Shown here piece by piece: positions 10,039-18,400 of a stretch of DNA of 64,000 nucleotides (positions within the stretch are counted from its first letter, which is position 1; each line of letters opens with the position of its first letter). The DNA lies in NCBI RefSeq assembly GCF_017354945.1, contig NZ_CP071503.1, forward strand, positions 496,001 to 560,000, written 5' to 3'. The notes under the pieces were generated by a model. That model searched no databases, had not been told where the DNA came from, and saw nothing but the letters and a program-made list of their open reading frames with translations. Made by a program: the position numbers and the translations under genes. Source of the DNA: Shewanella avicenniae. GTDB taxonomy: Bacteria; Pseudomonadota; Gammaproteobacteria; Enterobacterales; Shewanellaceae.

Positions 10039-10757
10039 TGCTGTGCTTTCAGCGACTCGCAACAGTTAAAGCGATTAGCTTTGATTTAGACGATACCCTT
10101 TATAACAACCAGCCGATCATTCACGCGGCAGAAGCTGCGATGCAACAGTGGTTATTGAAGCAATATCCGCGAGCGTCCCAATGGGGGCTAGCCGATTGGC
10201 GCCAGTGTAAGTTGCAGCAGTTTGCGCTTAATCCAGCATTGCAGCACGATACGACGGCAGCACGTAAAGCCATGCTATTCGCCGGGCTGATGACATTGGG
10301 ATATTCGCACGCAGAGGCAGAGGTGGGCGCCGAGCAAGGGTTGGCTTACTTCTATGATTGTCGCAGTGATTTTCGTGTCAGTGATGCGATCATTGAGTTA
10401 TTGATGCAGCTTAAGCAGCGTTACCGCTTAATTGGCATCACCAATGGCAATGTGGATCATCAACGCATTGGCTTGGGAGAAGCGTTGGAGTGGGTGCTGC
10501 ATCCTGGGAATGGTGTGCGTATGAAACCCTACCCAGATATGTTTCTTCAAGCGCAGTCAGCGCTTGGTTTACCCTTGTCGCAACTGTTGCACGTGGGCGA
10601 TCATCCGATTACCGATGTTGAGGGCGCTCGCCGAGCTGGTGCGCAAGCCGTGTGGCTTGCTCCCGCCTTTGAACAGGCAACGCTCAGACCATTAGGTCGG
10701 TTATTGCCGCATTGGCGAATCTCGCATCCTACTGAATTAGCGTTATTATTATCTTAA
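10038..10757 (+). CDS. yigB: HAD-superfamily hydrolase YigB
   Basis: 239 residues. In E. coli YigB dephosphorylates FMN in riboflavin/flavin synthesis. HAD motif I is DLDDTLYNN near residue 16, motif II is ITNGNVD, and motifs III/IV are MKPYPDMF with HVGDHPITDVEGARRAG. The start shares a base with the xerC stop (TGATG), so it is translationally coupled. Last gene of the lptM-to-yigB operon. Confidence 0.9.
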   Translation: MLCFQRLATVKAISFDLDDTLYNNQPIIHAAEAAMQQWLLKQYPRASQWGLADWRQCKLQQFALNPALQHDTTAARKAMLFAGLMTLGYSHAEAEVGAEQGLAYFYDCRSDFRVSDAIIELLMQLKQRYRLIGITNGNVDHQRIGLGEALEWVLHPGNGVRMKPYPDMFLQAQSALGLPLSQLLHVGDHPITDVEGARRAGAQAVWLAPAFEQATLRPLGRLLPHWRISHPTELALLLS

Positions 10758-10860
10758 ATTCATATCTCTAGTTATCGTCAGCTGCTTGGCGACGTCGTTG
10801 CCGTTTGGGCATTGTTCCATTTTTTTAACCGTTATTAGCGATTATTATCCTCCTTTTCTA

Positions 10861-10891
10861 TTATCATTTTGATAACAAATGGTAGTATAAT
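10861..10891 (+). promoter_or_regulatory. Candidate promoter and operator of hupE
   Basis: An inverted repeat, TTATCA-TTT-TGATAA (10861-10875), lies just upstream of a perfect -10 hexamer TATAAT (10886-10891), where it would cover the -35. It contains Fur-like GATAA half-sites but not a proper 19-bp Fur box. A metal-responsive operator would suit a metal-transport gene; this is inference. Confidence 0.3.
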
Positions 10892-10927
10892 TTAACTATT
10901 GTTTTACCAGGTTTTCTTCAGAGGCGA

Positions 10928-11515
10928 ATGGAATTGATGCTGCGCGTACTGGTTTTACTGCTGGTATTTTTGGGCATGCCTGTTTATGCGGGCTCATCTA
11001 CGCCTGTTGCAAGCTTTACTAGTGGTTTCCTGCATCCACTGTTGGCGATGGATCATATTGTCGTTGCGGTGAGCGTTGGCATGCTGTGTCGCATGATGCT
11101 AAATCGAGTGGTGTGTCTGGTGCCGCTGGCATTTCTATTCTTTATGATGCTTGGCGGCATTGCCGGCATGCTGCAAATTTCAATGCCGTTCGTTAGCTTT
11201 AGTGTCGCTGCATCAGTAATTGCCATTGGCATTTTGATGGCGGTTGATCATCAATGGCCACTGTCCTTTATTATGGCCTTTGTTGGCGCCTTGGCGGTCT
11301 TTCATGGATACGCACATGGAGCGGACATGCCTGAACGCGGCCAAGCAATTGATTATGCCATTGGCTTTATCGCCGGCACCGCATTACTGCAGTTGATTGG
11401 GGTTGGTTTAGGTTTTTGTTTAAATCAGTTTGCTGCGCCTACTCGTCTACTACGTTATACCGGCGGTGCTGTTGCTGCTTTTGGTGGCTATTTAGTGCTC
11501 GCGCTCATGCTATAA
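10928..11515 (+). CDS. HupE/UreJ-family membrane protein, probable nickel/cobalt transporter
   Basis: 195 residues. Signal-like N-terminus then about six hydrophobic segments. Two family motifs are present: HPLLAMDHIVVAVSVGM (about 36-52), corresponding to the HPLxGxDHxxAM motif, and HGYAHGADMP (about 121-130), a histidine-rich metal-binding signature. HupE/UreJ proteins import nickel or cobalt for hydrogenases or urease, but neither enzyme is in this window. GAGG sits only 3 nt before ATG 10928; ATG 10937 is an alternative start. No co-transcribed neighbour. Confidence 0.85.
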   Translation: MELMLRVLVLLLVFLGMPVYAGSSTPVASFTSGFLHPLLAMDHIVVAVSVGMLCRMMLNRVVCLVPLAFLFFMMLGGIAGMLQISMPFVSFSVAASVIAIGILMAVDHQWPLSFIMAFVGALAVFHGYAHGADMPERGQAIDYAIGFIAGTALLQLIGVGLGFCLNQFAAPTRLLRYTGGAVAAFGGYLVLALML

Positions 11516-11613
11516 CTCTGCCGTAGAAAATTTCTTTTTTATGATATCCATCTACCTAGTTAGAGGTGTTTTGAGGTTTTTAGCGGGTGATAAAATAGAG
11601 CTTTTGCACTATA

Positions 11614-11630
11614 GTTGTGCATGCTACAAC
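11614..11630. promoter_or_regulatory. Candidate GntR-type operator
   Basis: An imperfect dyad, GTTGT-N7-ACAAC (GTTGTGCATGCTACAAC), lies in the 294-bp gap before the GntR/FCD gene, about 180 bp upstream of its start. A 12-bp perfect palindrome, CAACCATGGTTG (12472-12483), follows the gene. The two share CAAC/GTTG arms, so both are candidate binding sites for this regulator. Visual match only. The rest of 11516-11809 is AT-rich with nothing else recognised. Confidence 0.25.
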
Positions 11631-11809
11631 CGATCGGAATTTTACGATTAATCGCGTTTTTTAAACATATATTAGAAATGCTAGAAATATTCAGCTCCAA
11701 ATAATAGGAGTATAATATTTATCTAATTTCATACTTACTTAGTTAAATCGTCGGCGTTGTCAGTATATTTTAGCAATAACTGTTATTTGTCCGTACGTGG
11801 AAGCGCGTT

Positions 11810-12457
11810 ATGTCAATCGTCGTAAAAACCCTCTCTGAACATGCCTATGAGATTATTCGAGAGCGAATTCTGTCCAACGACCTGCTGCCGTTAAAACCAT
11901 TAAGGCAAGATGTACTCTCCAAAGAGTTGGGGATCAGTAAAATTCCGCTGCGGGAAGCATTAGCGCGTTTAGAAAATGACCGACTATTAATCTCTCATCC
12001 CAATCGAGGCTATTTGGTGCCTCAATTAACGATGGAAGATGCGGAAGATATCTTTCACTTGCGAGCATTAGTGGAGTCAGATCTTGCGGCTAGAGCTTGT
12101 GTCGCTGCTAGCGAAGCTGATAAACAGCTGGTAAGAGATGCGTTAGCGGAATTTAATAAGCTGGAAAATCCCGACGCTTATCAACTGATCCGCGCCAATC
12201 GTGCTTTCCACATTGCCTTAATTGGCCCGTTGCAGCGCAGTACCTCGCATTATGTGTTGGGGCGCTTGCTGTATATGTCAGATCGCTATTTGCAAATCTT
12301 TCTCACTGCGGCAACGCGCCGAGAAAGGGCCATTCCGACCCACAATGAATTAGCAGAGGCTTGGCTGGCGGGGGAAACCGAGCGAGTTCACCGCTTACTC
12401 CAAGTCCATAATCTGGAAGTGATTGAAGTGCTGCGTGAGGAAGTTTTTCCTAGCTAA
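11810..12457 (+). CDS. GntR-family transcriptional regulator, FadR/FCD subfamily
   Basis: 215 residues. N-terminal winged helix-turn-helix (about 5-70: LSEHAYEIIRERILSNDLLP, then KELGISKIPLREALARLENDRLL), followed by an all-helical FCD ligand-binding domain (about 80-210) with FHLRALVESDLAARA and a histidine-bearing NELAEAWLAGETERVHRLL. FCD regulators usually bind small carboxylic or sugar acids through a metal site. The downstream gene at 12601 in the same orientation is a plausible target; the ligand cannot be told. Confidence 0.9.
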   Translation: MSIVVKTLSEHAYEIIRERILSNDLLPLKPLRQDVLSKELGISKIPLREALARLENDRLLISHPNRGYLVPQLTMEDAEDIFHLRALVESDLAARACVAASEADKQLVRDALAEFNKLENPDAYQLIRANRAFHIALIGPLQRSTSHYVLGRLLYMSDRYLQIFLTAATRRERAIPTHNELAEAWLAGETERVHRLLQVHNLEVIEVLREEVFPS

Positions 12458-12471
12458 TCTGATATCCCGCT

Positions 12472-12483
12472 CAACCATGGTTG
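12472..12483. repeat. 12-bp perfect palindrome CAACCATGGTTG
   Basis: Lies 15 bp after the GntR stop and about 118 bp before the next start. CATGGTTG recurs at 12501-12508, so an 8-bp stem (CAACCATG / CATGGTTG, loop about 21 nt) could also form. It may be an operator for the adjacent GntR protein or a weak terminator. Confidence 0.35.
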
Positions 12484-12600
12484 TCGTTGTATCGGCGCGT
12501 CATGGTTGGGCAGCAATCCTTCAACGCTTGTTTTGTCTAAAAAGCGGAATTTTTCGCAAAATCATGTTATTAGTGCATTATTATTAGTGCCTTAATCTGA

Positions 12601-15345
12601 ATGCTAGGGATTGCGCTCACTATGCCCAGAATGTCTGTTTTCGCCCAATTTCAGCAGGTTAAACATCAATGGCTTCTGTGCCTGAGTGGATGTTTGCCGT
12701 GGTTATTTGTTGCAGCAACGCATGCTGCAGAAGCCTTACCTGATTTGGCGCTGCAGTTTGATACTGTGTCGCAAACGTTAGTCTCGATGCGGCCAACCTC
12801 GGTCAAAGATAGCTTTGATTTTTTACCGTCTGCCCACACCAACACTCGCCAAGGCGATGGTTATTATCAGCTGGGAGACATTGATATTCGCTTGCGGCTC
12901 AAAGGCGCTGACCGTTGGCACGACTTCTCAACTGCGCTGCAATACAAACAGATCAATACCTTAGTGGCTACTGGCAATACGCTGGCATCGGCCGAAATTA
13001 GTGGTGATTTGCCCGGTATTCCATTGCGAGTGCAGCGCGATTGGATTAATCATCAGGGCCAGCTCGTGCTTAAGTTCACGCTGCGTAACCCAACCAATGA
13101 CACCATTGAGATTGGCGGACTCGGCTTGGCGATGGTGTTTGACAATATCCTCAGCGGGCGCGAATTGGATGAGGCACATCAGCGTGCCAGCTATGCCGAG
13201 CCCTATATGGGGCTCGACGCTGGTTATCTGCAAGTGGTGCGTTTAAATGGCCAAGGTCCAGCGTTGTTAGTGTTACCGCAGCAAAATGCTCAGTTTGAAA
13301 ACTGGATGCCACTGCTCGACCGTACGGAATCCAATGGTCGCCCACTCATTTACAATGACCCGACCAAGCGCACCCATACTTTTGAAGGCTTTTATGATTG
13401 GATGGTGTTTAGCAAAGGCTTTGCAGACACCGAATGGCTGCATGCTGAGCAGTGGAACACCCCGCAGTCGCTAATGCTGGCACCGGGTGATAGCTACATT
13501 ACCTCGGTCAAGTTTGTGTTAACGCCTAAGGTTCGTCAGCTTGAATCCACCTTAGTGGCCAATCAACGGCCTGTTGCGGTTGGTGTGCCGGGATATGTTG
13601 TCCCTACCGATCTCCCTGCCGACCTTTTTCTCAATGCCGCGTCAGGTGTGCATTCAATTACGGTTACGCCTAAAGAGTCTCTGGCGGTGTTTCCCGCAGT
13701 GAGCAAAGGCGATTGGCGCCATTTCAAGGTACAAGGTAAAGCTTGGGGCAGGGCGCGGATCAATATCTACTATGATGATGGCCAGCAGCAAACCCTTCAT
13801 TATTTTGTGACTGATCCGATGCGCACCGCGGTAGACAAACTCGGTGAATTTTCCTTTACTCAGCAATGGGTTGATGATCCTAATGACCCGTTTAAGCGCT
13901 CCCCTGCGATCTTGGGTTACGACAAGGCCGCGGGCAGCGTAGTGACGCAAGATCAGCGCGTTTGGCTCGCAGGTTTGAGTGATGAAGCGGGCGCAGGCCC
14001 CTGGCTGGCGGCCATTATGAAGCAGTTGGGTGCTGCCGATGCAGAGCAAGTGGCCAAGTTTGAGCAATTTTATACCCAAGTGGTGGATGGTCGGCTGCAA
14101 TATAACAGTGGCGACAAGCAATACGGTGTGGTCAAAAGTCTATTTTATTATGCGCCCAAATCCTTGCCCGATTTCAGTTACGATCCTAAGCGTGATTGGA
14201 GTACCTGGGCGTCATGGAATGCACAGCAAGCAGCCTCTCCCGAGCGCTCATATAACTATCCGCATGTGGCAGCAGCACAGTGGGTGCTGTATCGCTTAGC
14301 CCGTTTTAAGCAAGGTTTAGTCAATGCGCATGACTGGCGCTGGTACCTTGAACATGCCTATCACACCAGCATGGCGATGGTACAACTTGCACCTGACTAC
14401 GCCCAGTTTGGGCAAATGGAAGGGGATGTATTTGTGGCTATTCTGCAAGACTTAAAAGCGGAAGGCATGAATGCTGAAGCCAAAAAGCTCACCCAAGCCA
14501 TGAGTAAGCGTGCCGAACATTGGGCGAGCTTAGCTTATCCCTTTGGCAGTGAAATGCCGTGGGATTCGACCGGTCAAGAGGAGGTGTATGCGTGGATGCG
14601 CTACTTTGGCAAAACCGCGCAGGCGACCAAAACCCGCGATGTTATCCTCGGTTACGACTTTACCGTGCCACATTGGGGTTACAACGGCAGTGCGCGTCGC
14701 TTTTGGGACTTTCTTTATGCTGGCAAATTAAGCCGGATCGAGCGGCAACTGCATCATTACGGCTCCACCATCAACGCCTTGCCTTTGCTCGATAGCTATC
14801 GCCGCGACCCGAGAGATCTGTATCTACTTCGAGTGGCTTACGGCGGAATGATGGGCGCCATGACCAATATCGATCAGCAAGGGTTTGCTTCGGCAGCCTT
14901 TCACAGCTTTCCAGATAGTCGCAAGTTTGATGACTATAGCGGTGACTATGGTACCAATTTCTTTGGCTATGCCTTTGGTAGCAGTAGTTATTTGGTCAAT
15001 GATGCCAAGTTTGGCTGGCTAGGCTTTGGCGGCACAGTAACCCAAGACGAGGAGCAAATAACACTCCTGCCCAAAGATGCGTTTCGCAATCGCATCTATA
15101 TTGCGCCAGCCAAATTGTGGTTAACCTTGGATGCTGGGGAATTTATTTCTGCCAGTTACAGTGCAAAAACTGGCCAAATTGAGTTAACTCTTGCCGAGGC
15201 GACAGCTCATACGCCCAAGGCGATGTTAAAAATAGCCTCATTTGGTAAACCGTATCGGCTGACAAGCCCGAACAAGCCGTTCGTGGGGCGTCACGCAATC
15301 ACCCTGAAACCGCATCCAATGACGGTTGAGTTGATGCCGAAATAG
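12601..15345 (+). CDS. Large secreted protein, DUF5695-like
   Basis: 914 residues with a likely signal peptide (hydrophobic LLCLSGCLPWLFVAATHAAEA, about 24-44). The mature part opens with ALQFDTVSQTLVSMRPTSVKDSFDFLP and GDGYYQLGDIDIRLR, then aromatic-rich segments (PHWGYNGSARRFWDFLYAGK, YSGDYGTNFFGYAFGSSSY). This resembles DUF5695 proteins, which look like secreted carbohydrate-active helical-barrel enzymes; the assignment is from memory and the activity unknown. Internal ATGs at 12622 and 12631 could be the true start. The preceding GntR/FCD gene may control it. No partner transporter or hydrolase lies alongside. Confidence 0.7.
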   Translation: MLGIALTMPRMSVFAQFQQVKHQWLLCLSGCLPWLFVAATHAAEALPDLALQFDTVSQTLVSMRPTSVKDSFDFLPSAHTNTRQGDGYYQLGDIDIRLRLKGADRWHDFSTALQYKQINTLVATGNTLASAEISGDLPGIPLRVQRDWINHQGQLVLKFTLRNPTNDTIEIGGLGLAMVFDNILSGRELDEAHQRASYAEPYMGLDAGYLQVVRLNGQGPALLVLPQQNAQFENWMPLLDRTESNGRPLIYNDPTKRTHTFEGFYDWMVFSKGFADTEWLHAEQWNTPQSLMLAPGDSYITSVKFVLTPKVRQLESTLVANQRPVAVGVPGYVVPTDLPADLFLNAASGVHSITVTPKESLAVFPAVSKGDWRHFKVQGKAWGRARINIYYDDGQQQTLHYFVTDPMRTAVDKLGEFSFTQQWVDDPNDPFKRSPAILGYDKAAGSVVTQDQRVWLAGLSDEAGAGPWLAAIMKQLGAADAEQVAKFEQFYTQVVDGRLQYNSGDKQYGVVKSLFYYAPKSLPDFSYDPKRDWSTWASWNAQQAASPERSYNYPHVAAAQWVLYRLARFKQGLVNAHDWRWYLEHAYHTSMAMVQLAPDYAQFGQMEGDVFVAILQDLKAEGMNAEAKKLTQAMSKRAEHWASLAYPFGSEMPWDSTGQEEVYAWMRYFGKTAQATKTRDVILGYDFTVPHWGYNGSARRFWDFLYAGKLSRIERQLHHYGSTINALPLLDSYRRDPRDLYLLRVAYGGMMGAMTNIDQQGFASAAFHSFPDSRKFDDYSGDYGTNFFGYAFGSSSYLVNDAKFGWLGFGGTVTQDEEQITLLPKDAFRNRIYIAPAKLWLTLDAGEFISASYSAKTGQIELTLAEATAHTPKAMLKIASFGKPYRLTSPNKPFVGRHAITLKPHPMTVELMPK

Positions 15346-15400
15346 CGTCCTTAGCAACGTTATTACGGCAGAGTGTGGCAGGGTGTTTGGCGTTTTTGAG

Positions 15401-15431
15401 TAAGGTCACAGCGCCTTGAAGCGTGACCTTA
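15401..15431. terminator. Weak hairpin between convergent genes
   Basis: A 9-bp perfect stem, TAAGGTCAC / GTGACCTTA, with a 13-nt loop at the end of the DUF5695-like and methyltransferase genes, touching the latter's stop. There is no good T-run, so termination is uncertain. Confidence 0.35.
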
Positions 15432-16031
15432 TCGCCGCGCACTCAGCAAAAATACCGGATATTGCCCGTGGGGCTTTTGCACTACGCTGGCGTCACTTAC
15501 TACCACTTGGCTAAATCCCGCGTTAGTGGCCTGTGCCGCTAAACTTGCGCGGTCAAAACCAAAATGCTGTACTCCCGTATCATCGCTATGAAAGCTGCCA
15601 TCTTCACTATCAAGATCGGCTATTGCGATAAAGCCGCCTTCATTCAGCATTTGATAAAACTTGGTCAGCATCGCATCAACGTCTTTAATGTGGTGCAAGG
15701 TCATGGACGAAATAATTCCATCAAACCGCTGGGCTAAATCGGCGACTTCAAGGTTGACGGCTTGCATCTCCAATGCGCAAGCGAGCTTGTCTTGTTTGGC
15801 GAGTAACTGCTGGTTCATCGATTCTGATACGTCGACCGCGGTGATCTTTGCCACATGCGGAGCAATCCGCTCCAGCAACAGCCCAGTGCCAGAACCAAAA
15901 TCCATCAGCTGCATGTCGGCTGATAATGGACAATGGTTGATGATCGCATTGGCGATATTGCCAACGTTATCCACGCGATGTGAGTCTTGTTCGTAACTAT
16001 CGGCTTTGTGCTGGAAGAAATCTTTAGACAT
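15429..16031 (-). CDS. Class I SAM-dependent methyltransferase
   Basis: 200 residues. Rossmann-fold methyltransferase: motif I LMDFGSGTGLLLERI (about 42-56), acidic end of strand 2 in ITAVDVSESM, and post-motif GIISSMTLHHIKDVDAML. The N-terminus MSKDFFQHKADSYEQD resembles UbiE/YcgJ-type small-molecule methyltransferases. The substrate is unknown and the neighbours do not inform it. Confidence 0.85.
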   Translation of the reverse strand: MSKDFFQHKADSYEQDSHRVDNVGNIANAIINHCPLSADMQLMDFGSGTGLLLERIAPHVAKITAVDVSESMNQQLLAKQDKLACALEMQAVNLEVADLAQRFDGIISSMTLHHIKDVDAMLTKFYQMLNEGGFIAIADLDSEDGSFHSDDTGVQHFGFDRASLAAQATNAGFSQVVVSDASVVQKPHGQYPVFLLSARR

Positions 16032-16111
16032 GATGTGAACGTTAGCGAAGAAGTTATCTTGCCATCATCTGCCGTTATCGCATCAGGTACAAGTCAACTA
16101 AAGGCTAGCGA

Positions 16112-16294
16112 CTATTGCTCGTCATCATCAACATTGTCACGCCACGGCAACAGCCCGACAACTGCCCCAAGCAACATGCCCAAGCTGATCCCCAAGGGGA
16201 TATGGCCGATTTCGAGACCTAAAATAACTCCAACAAATAGCCCAATCGCCACATTTAGGGTTAAGCGATCTTCTGCTGTGCTTCTTTGTCCCAT
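16112..16294 (-). CDS. Small glycine-rich membrane protein
   Basis: 60 residues. A polar N-terminus is followed by two closely spaced hydrophobic segments (LNVAIGLFVGVILGLEIG and LGISLGMLLGAVVGLLPW) with small-residue zipper spacing, then an acidic tail (DNVDDDEQ). An AGAAGG ribosome site lies 5 nt before ATG 16294; an in-frame GTG at 16300 overlaps that site. Not recognised as a named family. Probably a two-helix inner-membrane protein of unknown role. Confidence 0.6.
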   Translation of the reverse strand: MGQRSTAEDRLTLNVAIGLFVGVILGLEIGHIPLGISLGMLLGAVVGLLPWRDNVDDDEQ

Positions 16295-16483
16295 AGTCAC
16301 CTTCTTAAAACCAAGCGATCAGCAAGTTCCTTGGAAAGCGATACACTGCACTGCTTATCTTGCATCAGTGTTGACTGATGAGCATCCCTGTTACGCTGCA
16401 TTCATTGATAAGTGTAGCAACAGATCATCATTGCAATCGTCCAACATGAATTTCATTCAAGTAAGTAATGAGGATTTTTCGCT

Positions 16484-16506
16484 TATAAATAGACGTCTAG
16501 AAGTCT
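16484..16506 (+). promoter_or_regulatory. Tandem MetJ boxes behind a -10 element
   Basis: AGACGTCT (16491-16498) is identical to the MetJ met-box consensus and is followed directly by AGAAGTCT (16499-16506), 7 of 8 matching. MetJ binds such adjacent 8-mers as cooperative dimers. TATAAAT (16484-16490) immediately upstream could be the -10, which would put the operator over the transcription start. The downstream gene is a MetE-family methyltransferase, so repression by MetJ with SAM fits well. Confidence 0.7.
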
Positions 16507-16547
16507 ACAATCTCAGGCATTGAATTGTTCATTCGTTGAGGCTTTCT

Positions 16548-17693
16548 ATGACTACTGCATTAATCCCACCATTTCGCGCTGACGTTGTTGGCAGTTACTT
16601 ACGCCCTGATTACCTCCAGCAAGCTCGCCGCCAATTTGCCGCTGGCGAGATTTCTCAAGCTGAGCTGACCGCTGTTGAAGATAAAGCCATTACCGAATTG
16701 GTTGAACAGCAAAAAGCCGCCGGTTTGCAAGTGATTACTGATGGTGAATTCCGTCGCAGCTGGTGGCATCTCGACTTTATGTGGGGCCTTAACGGTGTAG
16801 AAAAGTCTTCGATAGAGCAAGGTTATACCTTCAATGGCATTCAAACTCGCCCAGAAAGCTGCCAACTAACTGGCAAAATCAGCGGTGAAAACCATCCGTT
16901 TATTGAACACTTTAAATTTATCGCCAAATTGGCTGGTGAAGGTTTTGTTCCGCGTTTGACCATTCCGGCACCTGCGCAGTTTCTGCGTGAGCTGCAACGC
17001 CCGGTAAACCTTGAGCAAACTCAGCGTATCTATCCAGAACTGAGCGAGCTAATCGCCGATATTGCTAAAGCCTATAAAACGGTGATCCAAGAGGTGTACG
17101 CCGCCGGTTGCCGTAACCTGCAACTGGACGACTGCACCTGGGGTATTTTGACTGATCCGAATATTGGCGCCCACACCACAGGCTGTGGTTGTGGCAGCGA
17201 TCATCAAGCCTATAAAACGGAACTTGATGGCCTGCTCAACACTCTGCTGGAAGTAAACAACGCCGCTTTTGAAAATGCGCCGAAAGATTTGGTGTTGGCA
17301 ACCCACGTTTGCCGCGGTAACTACCGTTCGACCTGGAGCGCCAGCGGCGGCTATGCACCTGTGGCTGATACCCTGTTCGCTAAAGAAAATGTTGATGCAT
17401 TCTATCTTGAATACGATACCGACCGCGCCGGTGATTTCGCGCCGTTGGCCAAACTCGCAGCGGGTAAAAAAGTGGTGCTCGGATTAATTACCTCAAAATC
17501 TGCCGAGTTGGAAACTGTCGATGAAGTCGTCGCCCGCATTCATGAAGCGGCGCAATACGTGCCACTGGAAAACTTATATCTGAGCACCCAATGCGGTTTC
17601 GCCTCCACCGAAGAGGGCAACAGCCTAACTGCGGAAGAGCAATGGGCCAAAATCGCGCTAGTAAAACAGGTCGCGGATAAAGTGTGGGGTTAA
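16548..17693 (+). CDS. MetE C-terminal-domain-like methyltransferase (methionine synthesis)
   Basis: 381 residues, about half the length of full MetE (about 755), matching only its C-terminal catalytic barrel as in the YxjG/YxjH type. DGEFRRSWWHLDF lies near the N-terminus. The zinc ligands are visible as His and Cys in THVCRGNYRS and Cys in LSTQCGFAS, the site that activates homocysteine thiolate. GAGG lies 6 nt before ATG 16548, preferred over the in-frame TTG at 16536. Tandem met boxes upstream support a role in methionine synthesis or methyl recycling; the methyl donor is unknown. Single-gene unit with its own terminator. Confidence 0.88.
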   Translation: MTTALIPPFRADVVGSYLRPDYLQQARRQFAAGEISQAELTAVEDKAITELVEQQKAAGLQVITDGEFRRSWWHLDFMWGLNGVEKSSIEQGYTFNGIQTRPESCQLTGKISGENHPFIEHFKFIAKLAGEGFVPRLTIPAPAQFLRELQRPVNLEQTQRIYPELSELIADIAKAYKTVIQEVYAAGCRNLQLDDCTWGILTDPNIGAHTTGCGCGSDHQAYKTELDGLLNTLLEVNNAAFENAPKDLVLATHVCRGNYRSTWSASGGYAPVADTLFAKENVDAFYLEYDTDRAGDFAPLAKLAAGKKVVLGLITSKSAELETVDEVVARIHEAAQYVPLENLYLSTQCGFASTEEGNSLTAEEQWAKIALVKQVADKVWG

Positions 17694-17718
17694 GCGCCGA
17701 GCCTTAAATTTTAAGCAT

Positions 17719-17747
17719 AAAAAAACGCCTCTGGGGAGGCGTTTTTG
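17719..17747 (+). terminator. Rho-independent terminator of the MetE-like gene
   Basis: Stem AACGCCTC / GAGGCGTT with a TGGG loop, A-run on one side and T-run on the other, so it can also end padC transcripts from the minus strand. Confidence 0.85.
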
Positions 17748-17793
17748 CTTGCTGGGTTATCATTCACCGGAATGATCTATTTCTAACAATCTG

Positions 17794-18294
17794 TTACTTC
17801 AGATTATTTGGAAAATCATTTGGTAATTCGCTGGCCGGGCAGTTGATTACGTCTTCATTGTTTTCACCGCAATCACGTACAAAGGTGATGGTGGCAAATT
17901 CGTCGATCACTTCTGTTGGATAGGCTGGGCCTGCATCGCGGTAAGCGTTCATCAGTGGGATGTGATCGTTTTGGAAGCACACGGTTTTTTTCGGGTCGTT
18001 GATGATCCAACGTGGGAAGAAAATAGTGCCGTGGAATACTTTGTCGCCCAAGTTGATGATCAAGCTGACGTCTGTGCCGGTGGGTTCGGTCCAAGAAATC
18101 TTATATACGCTGTTGGCAACGCGTACTACATAGACATGTTGGTGTTTTACCCAACGGTTGCCTACGATGCCGCTATGAATGCGATAGTCGATGGTTTCAG
18201 CGTTCTTAACGTAAATTTCGTAGTTCCAGCCATTGTCATAGGTATATACCAGATGTTTGCCTACCAGACCGCTTAAATCATTTTTATCAAACAT
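17794..18294 (-). CDS. padC: Phenolic acid decarboxylase
   Basis: 166 residues. Decarboxylates p-coumaric, ferulic and caffeic acids to vinylphenols, a detoxification of plant phenolics. Close to the Bacillus/Lactobacillus PAD family along its whole length. The active-site residues align as Tyr17 and Tyr19 (LVYTYDNGW), Arg47 (GNRWVKH) and Glu70 (SWTEPTGTDVSL). GAGG precedes the ATG at about 8 nt. It is divergent from a LysR-type gene, its likely regulator, whereas Gram-positive padC is controlled by PadR. Cytosolic single-gene unit. Confidence 0.95.
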   Translation of the reverse strand: MFDKNDLSGLVGKHLVYTYDNGWNYEIYVKNAETIDYRIHSGIVGNRWVKHQHVYVVRVANSVYKISWTEPTGTDVSLIINLGDKVFHGTIFFPRWIINDPKKTVCFQNDHIPLMNAYRDAGPAYPTEVIDEFATITFVRDCGENNEDVINCPASELPNDFPNNLK

Positions 18295-18369
18295 AATCTT
18301 TACCTCGTATGAGCTGTTCTTTTAACTTGTACTCAGCTTAATCATTTTATATTTTTATAAAAAACGTAT

Positions 18370-18384
18370 TTTTTGAATCAAAAA
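18370..18384. promoter_or_regulatory. Inverted repeat between padC and the LysR gene
   Basis: TTTTTG-AAT-CAAAAA sits in the very AT-rich 106-bp divergent intergenic region, about 17 bp before the LysR start. Its position suits a LysR-type operator, though AT richness makes chance repeats likely. Confidence 0.3.
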
Positions 18385-18400
18385 TATAAAGAAATTTTAT

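Noticed and set aside
15401..15431. Strong terminator between the DUF5695-like and methyltransferase genes
   Set aside because: The stem is good but neither strand has a T-run, so only a weak hairpin is listed.
17962..18276. 104-codon open frame antisense to padC
   Set aside because: Lies wholly inside padC on the opposite strand; padC matches its family along its full length.
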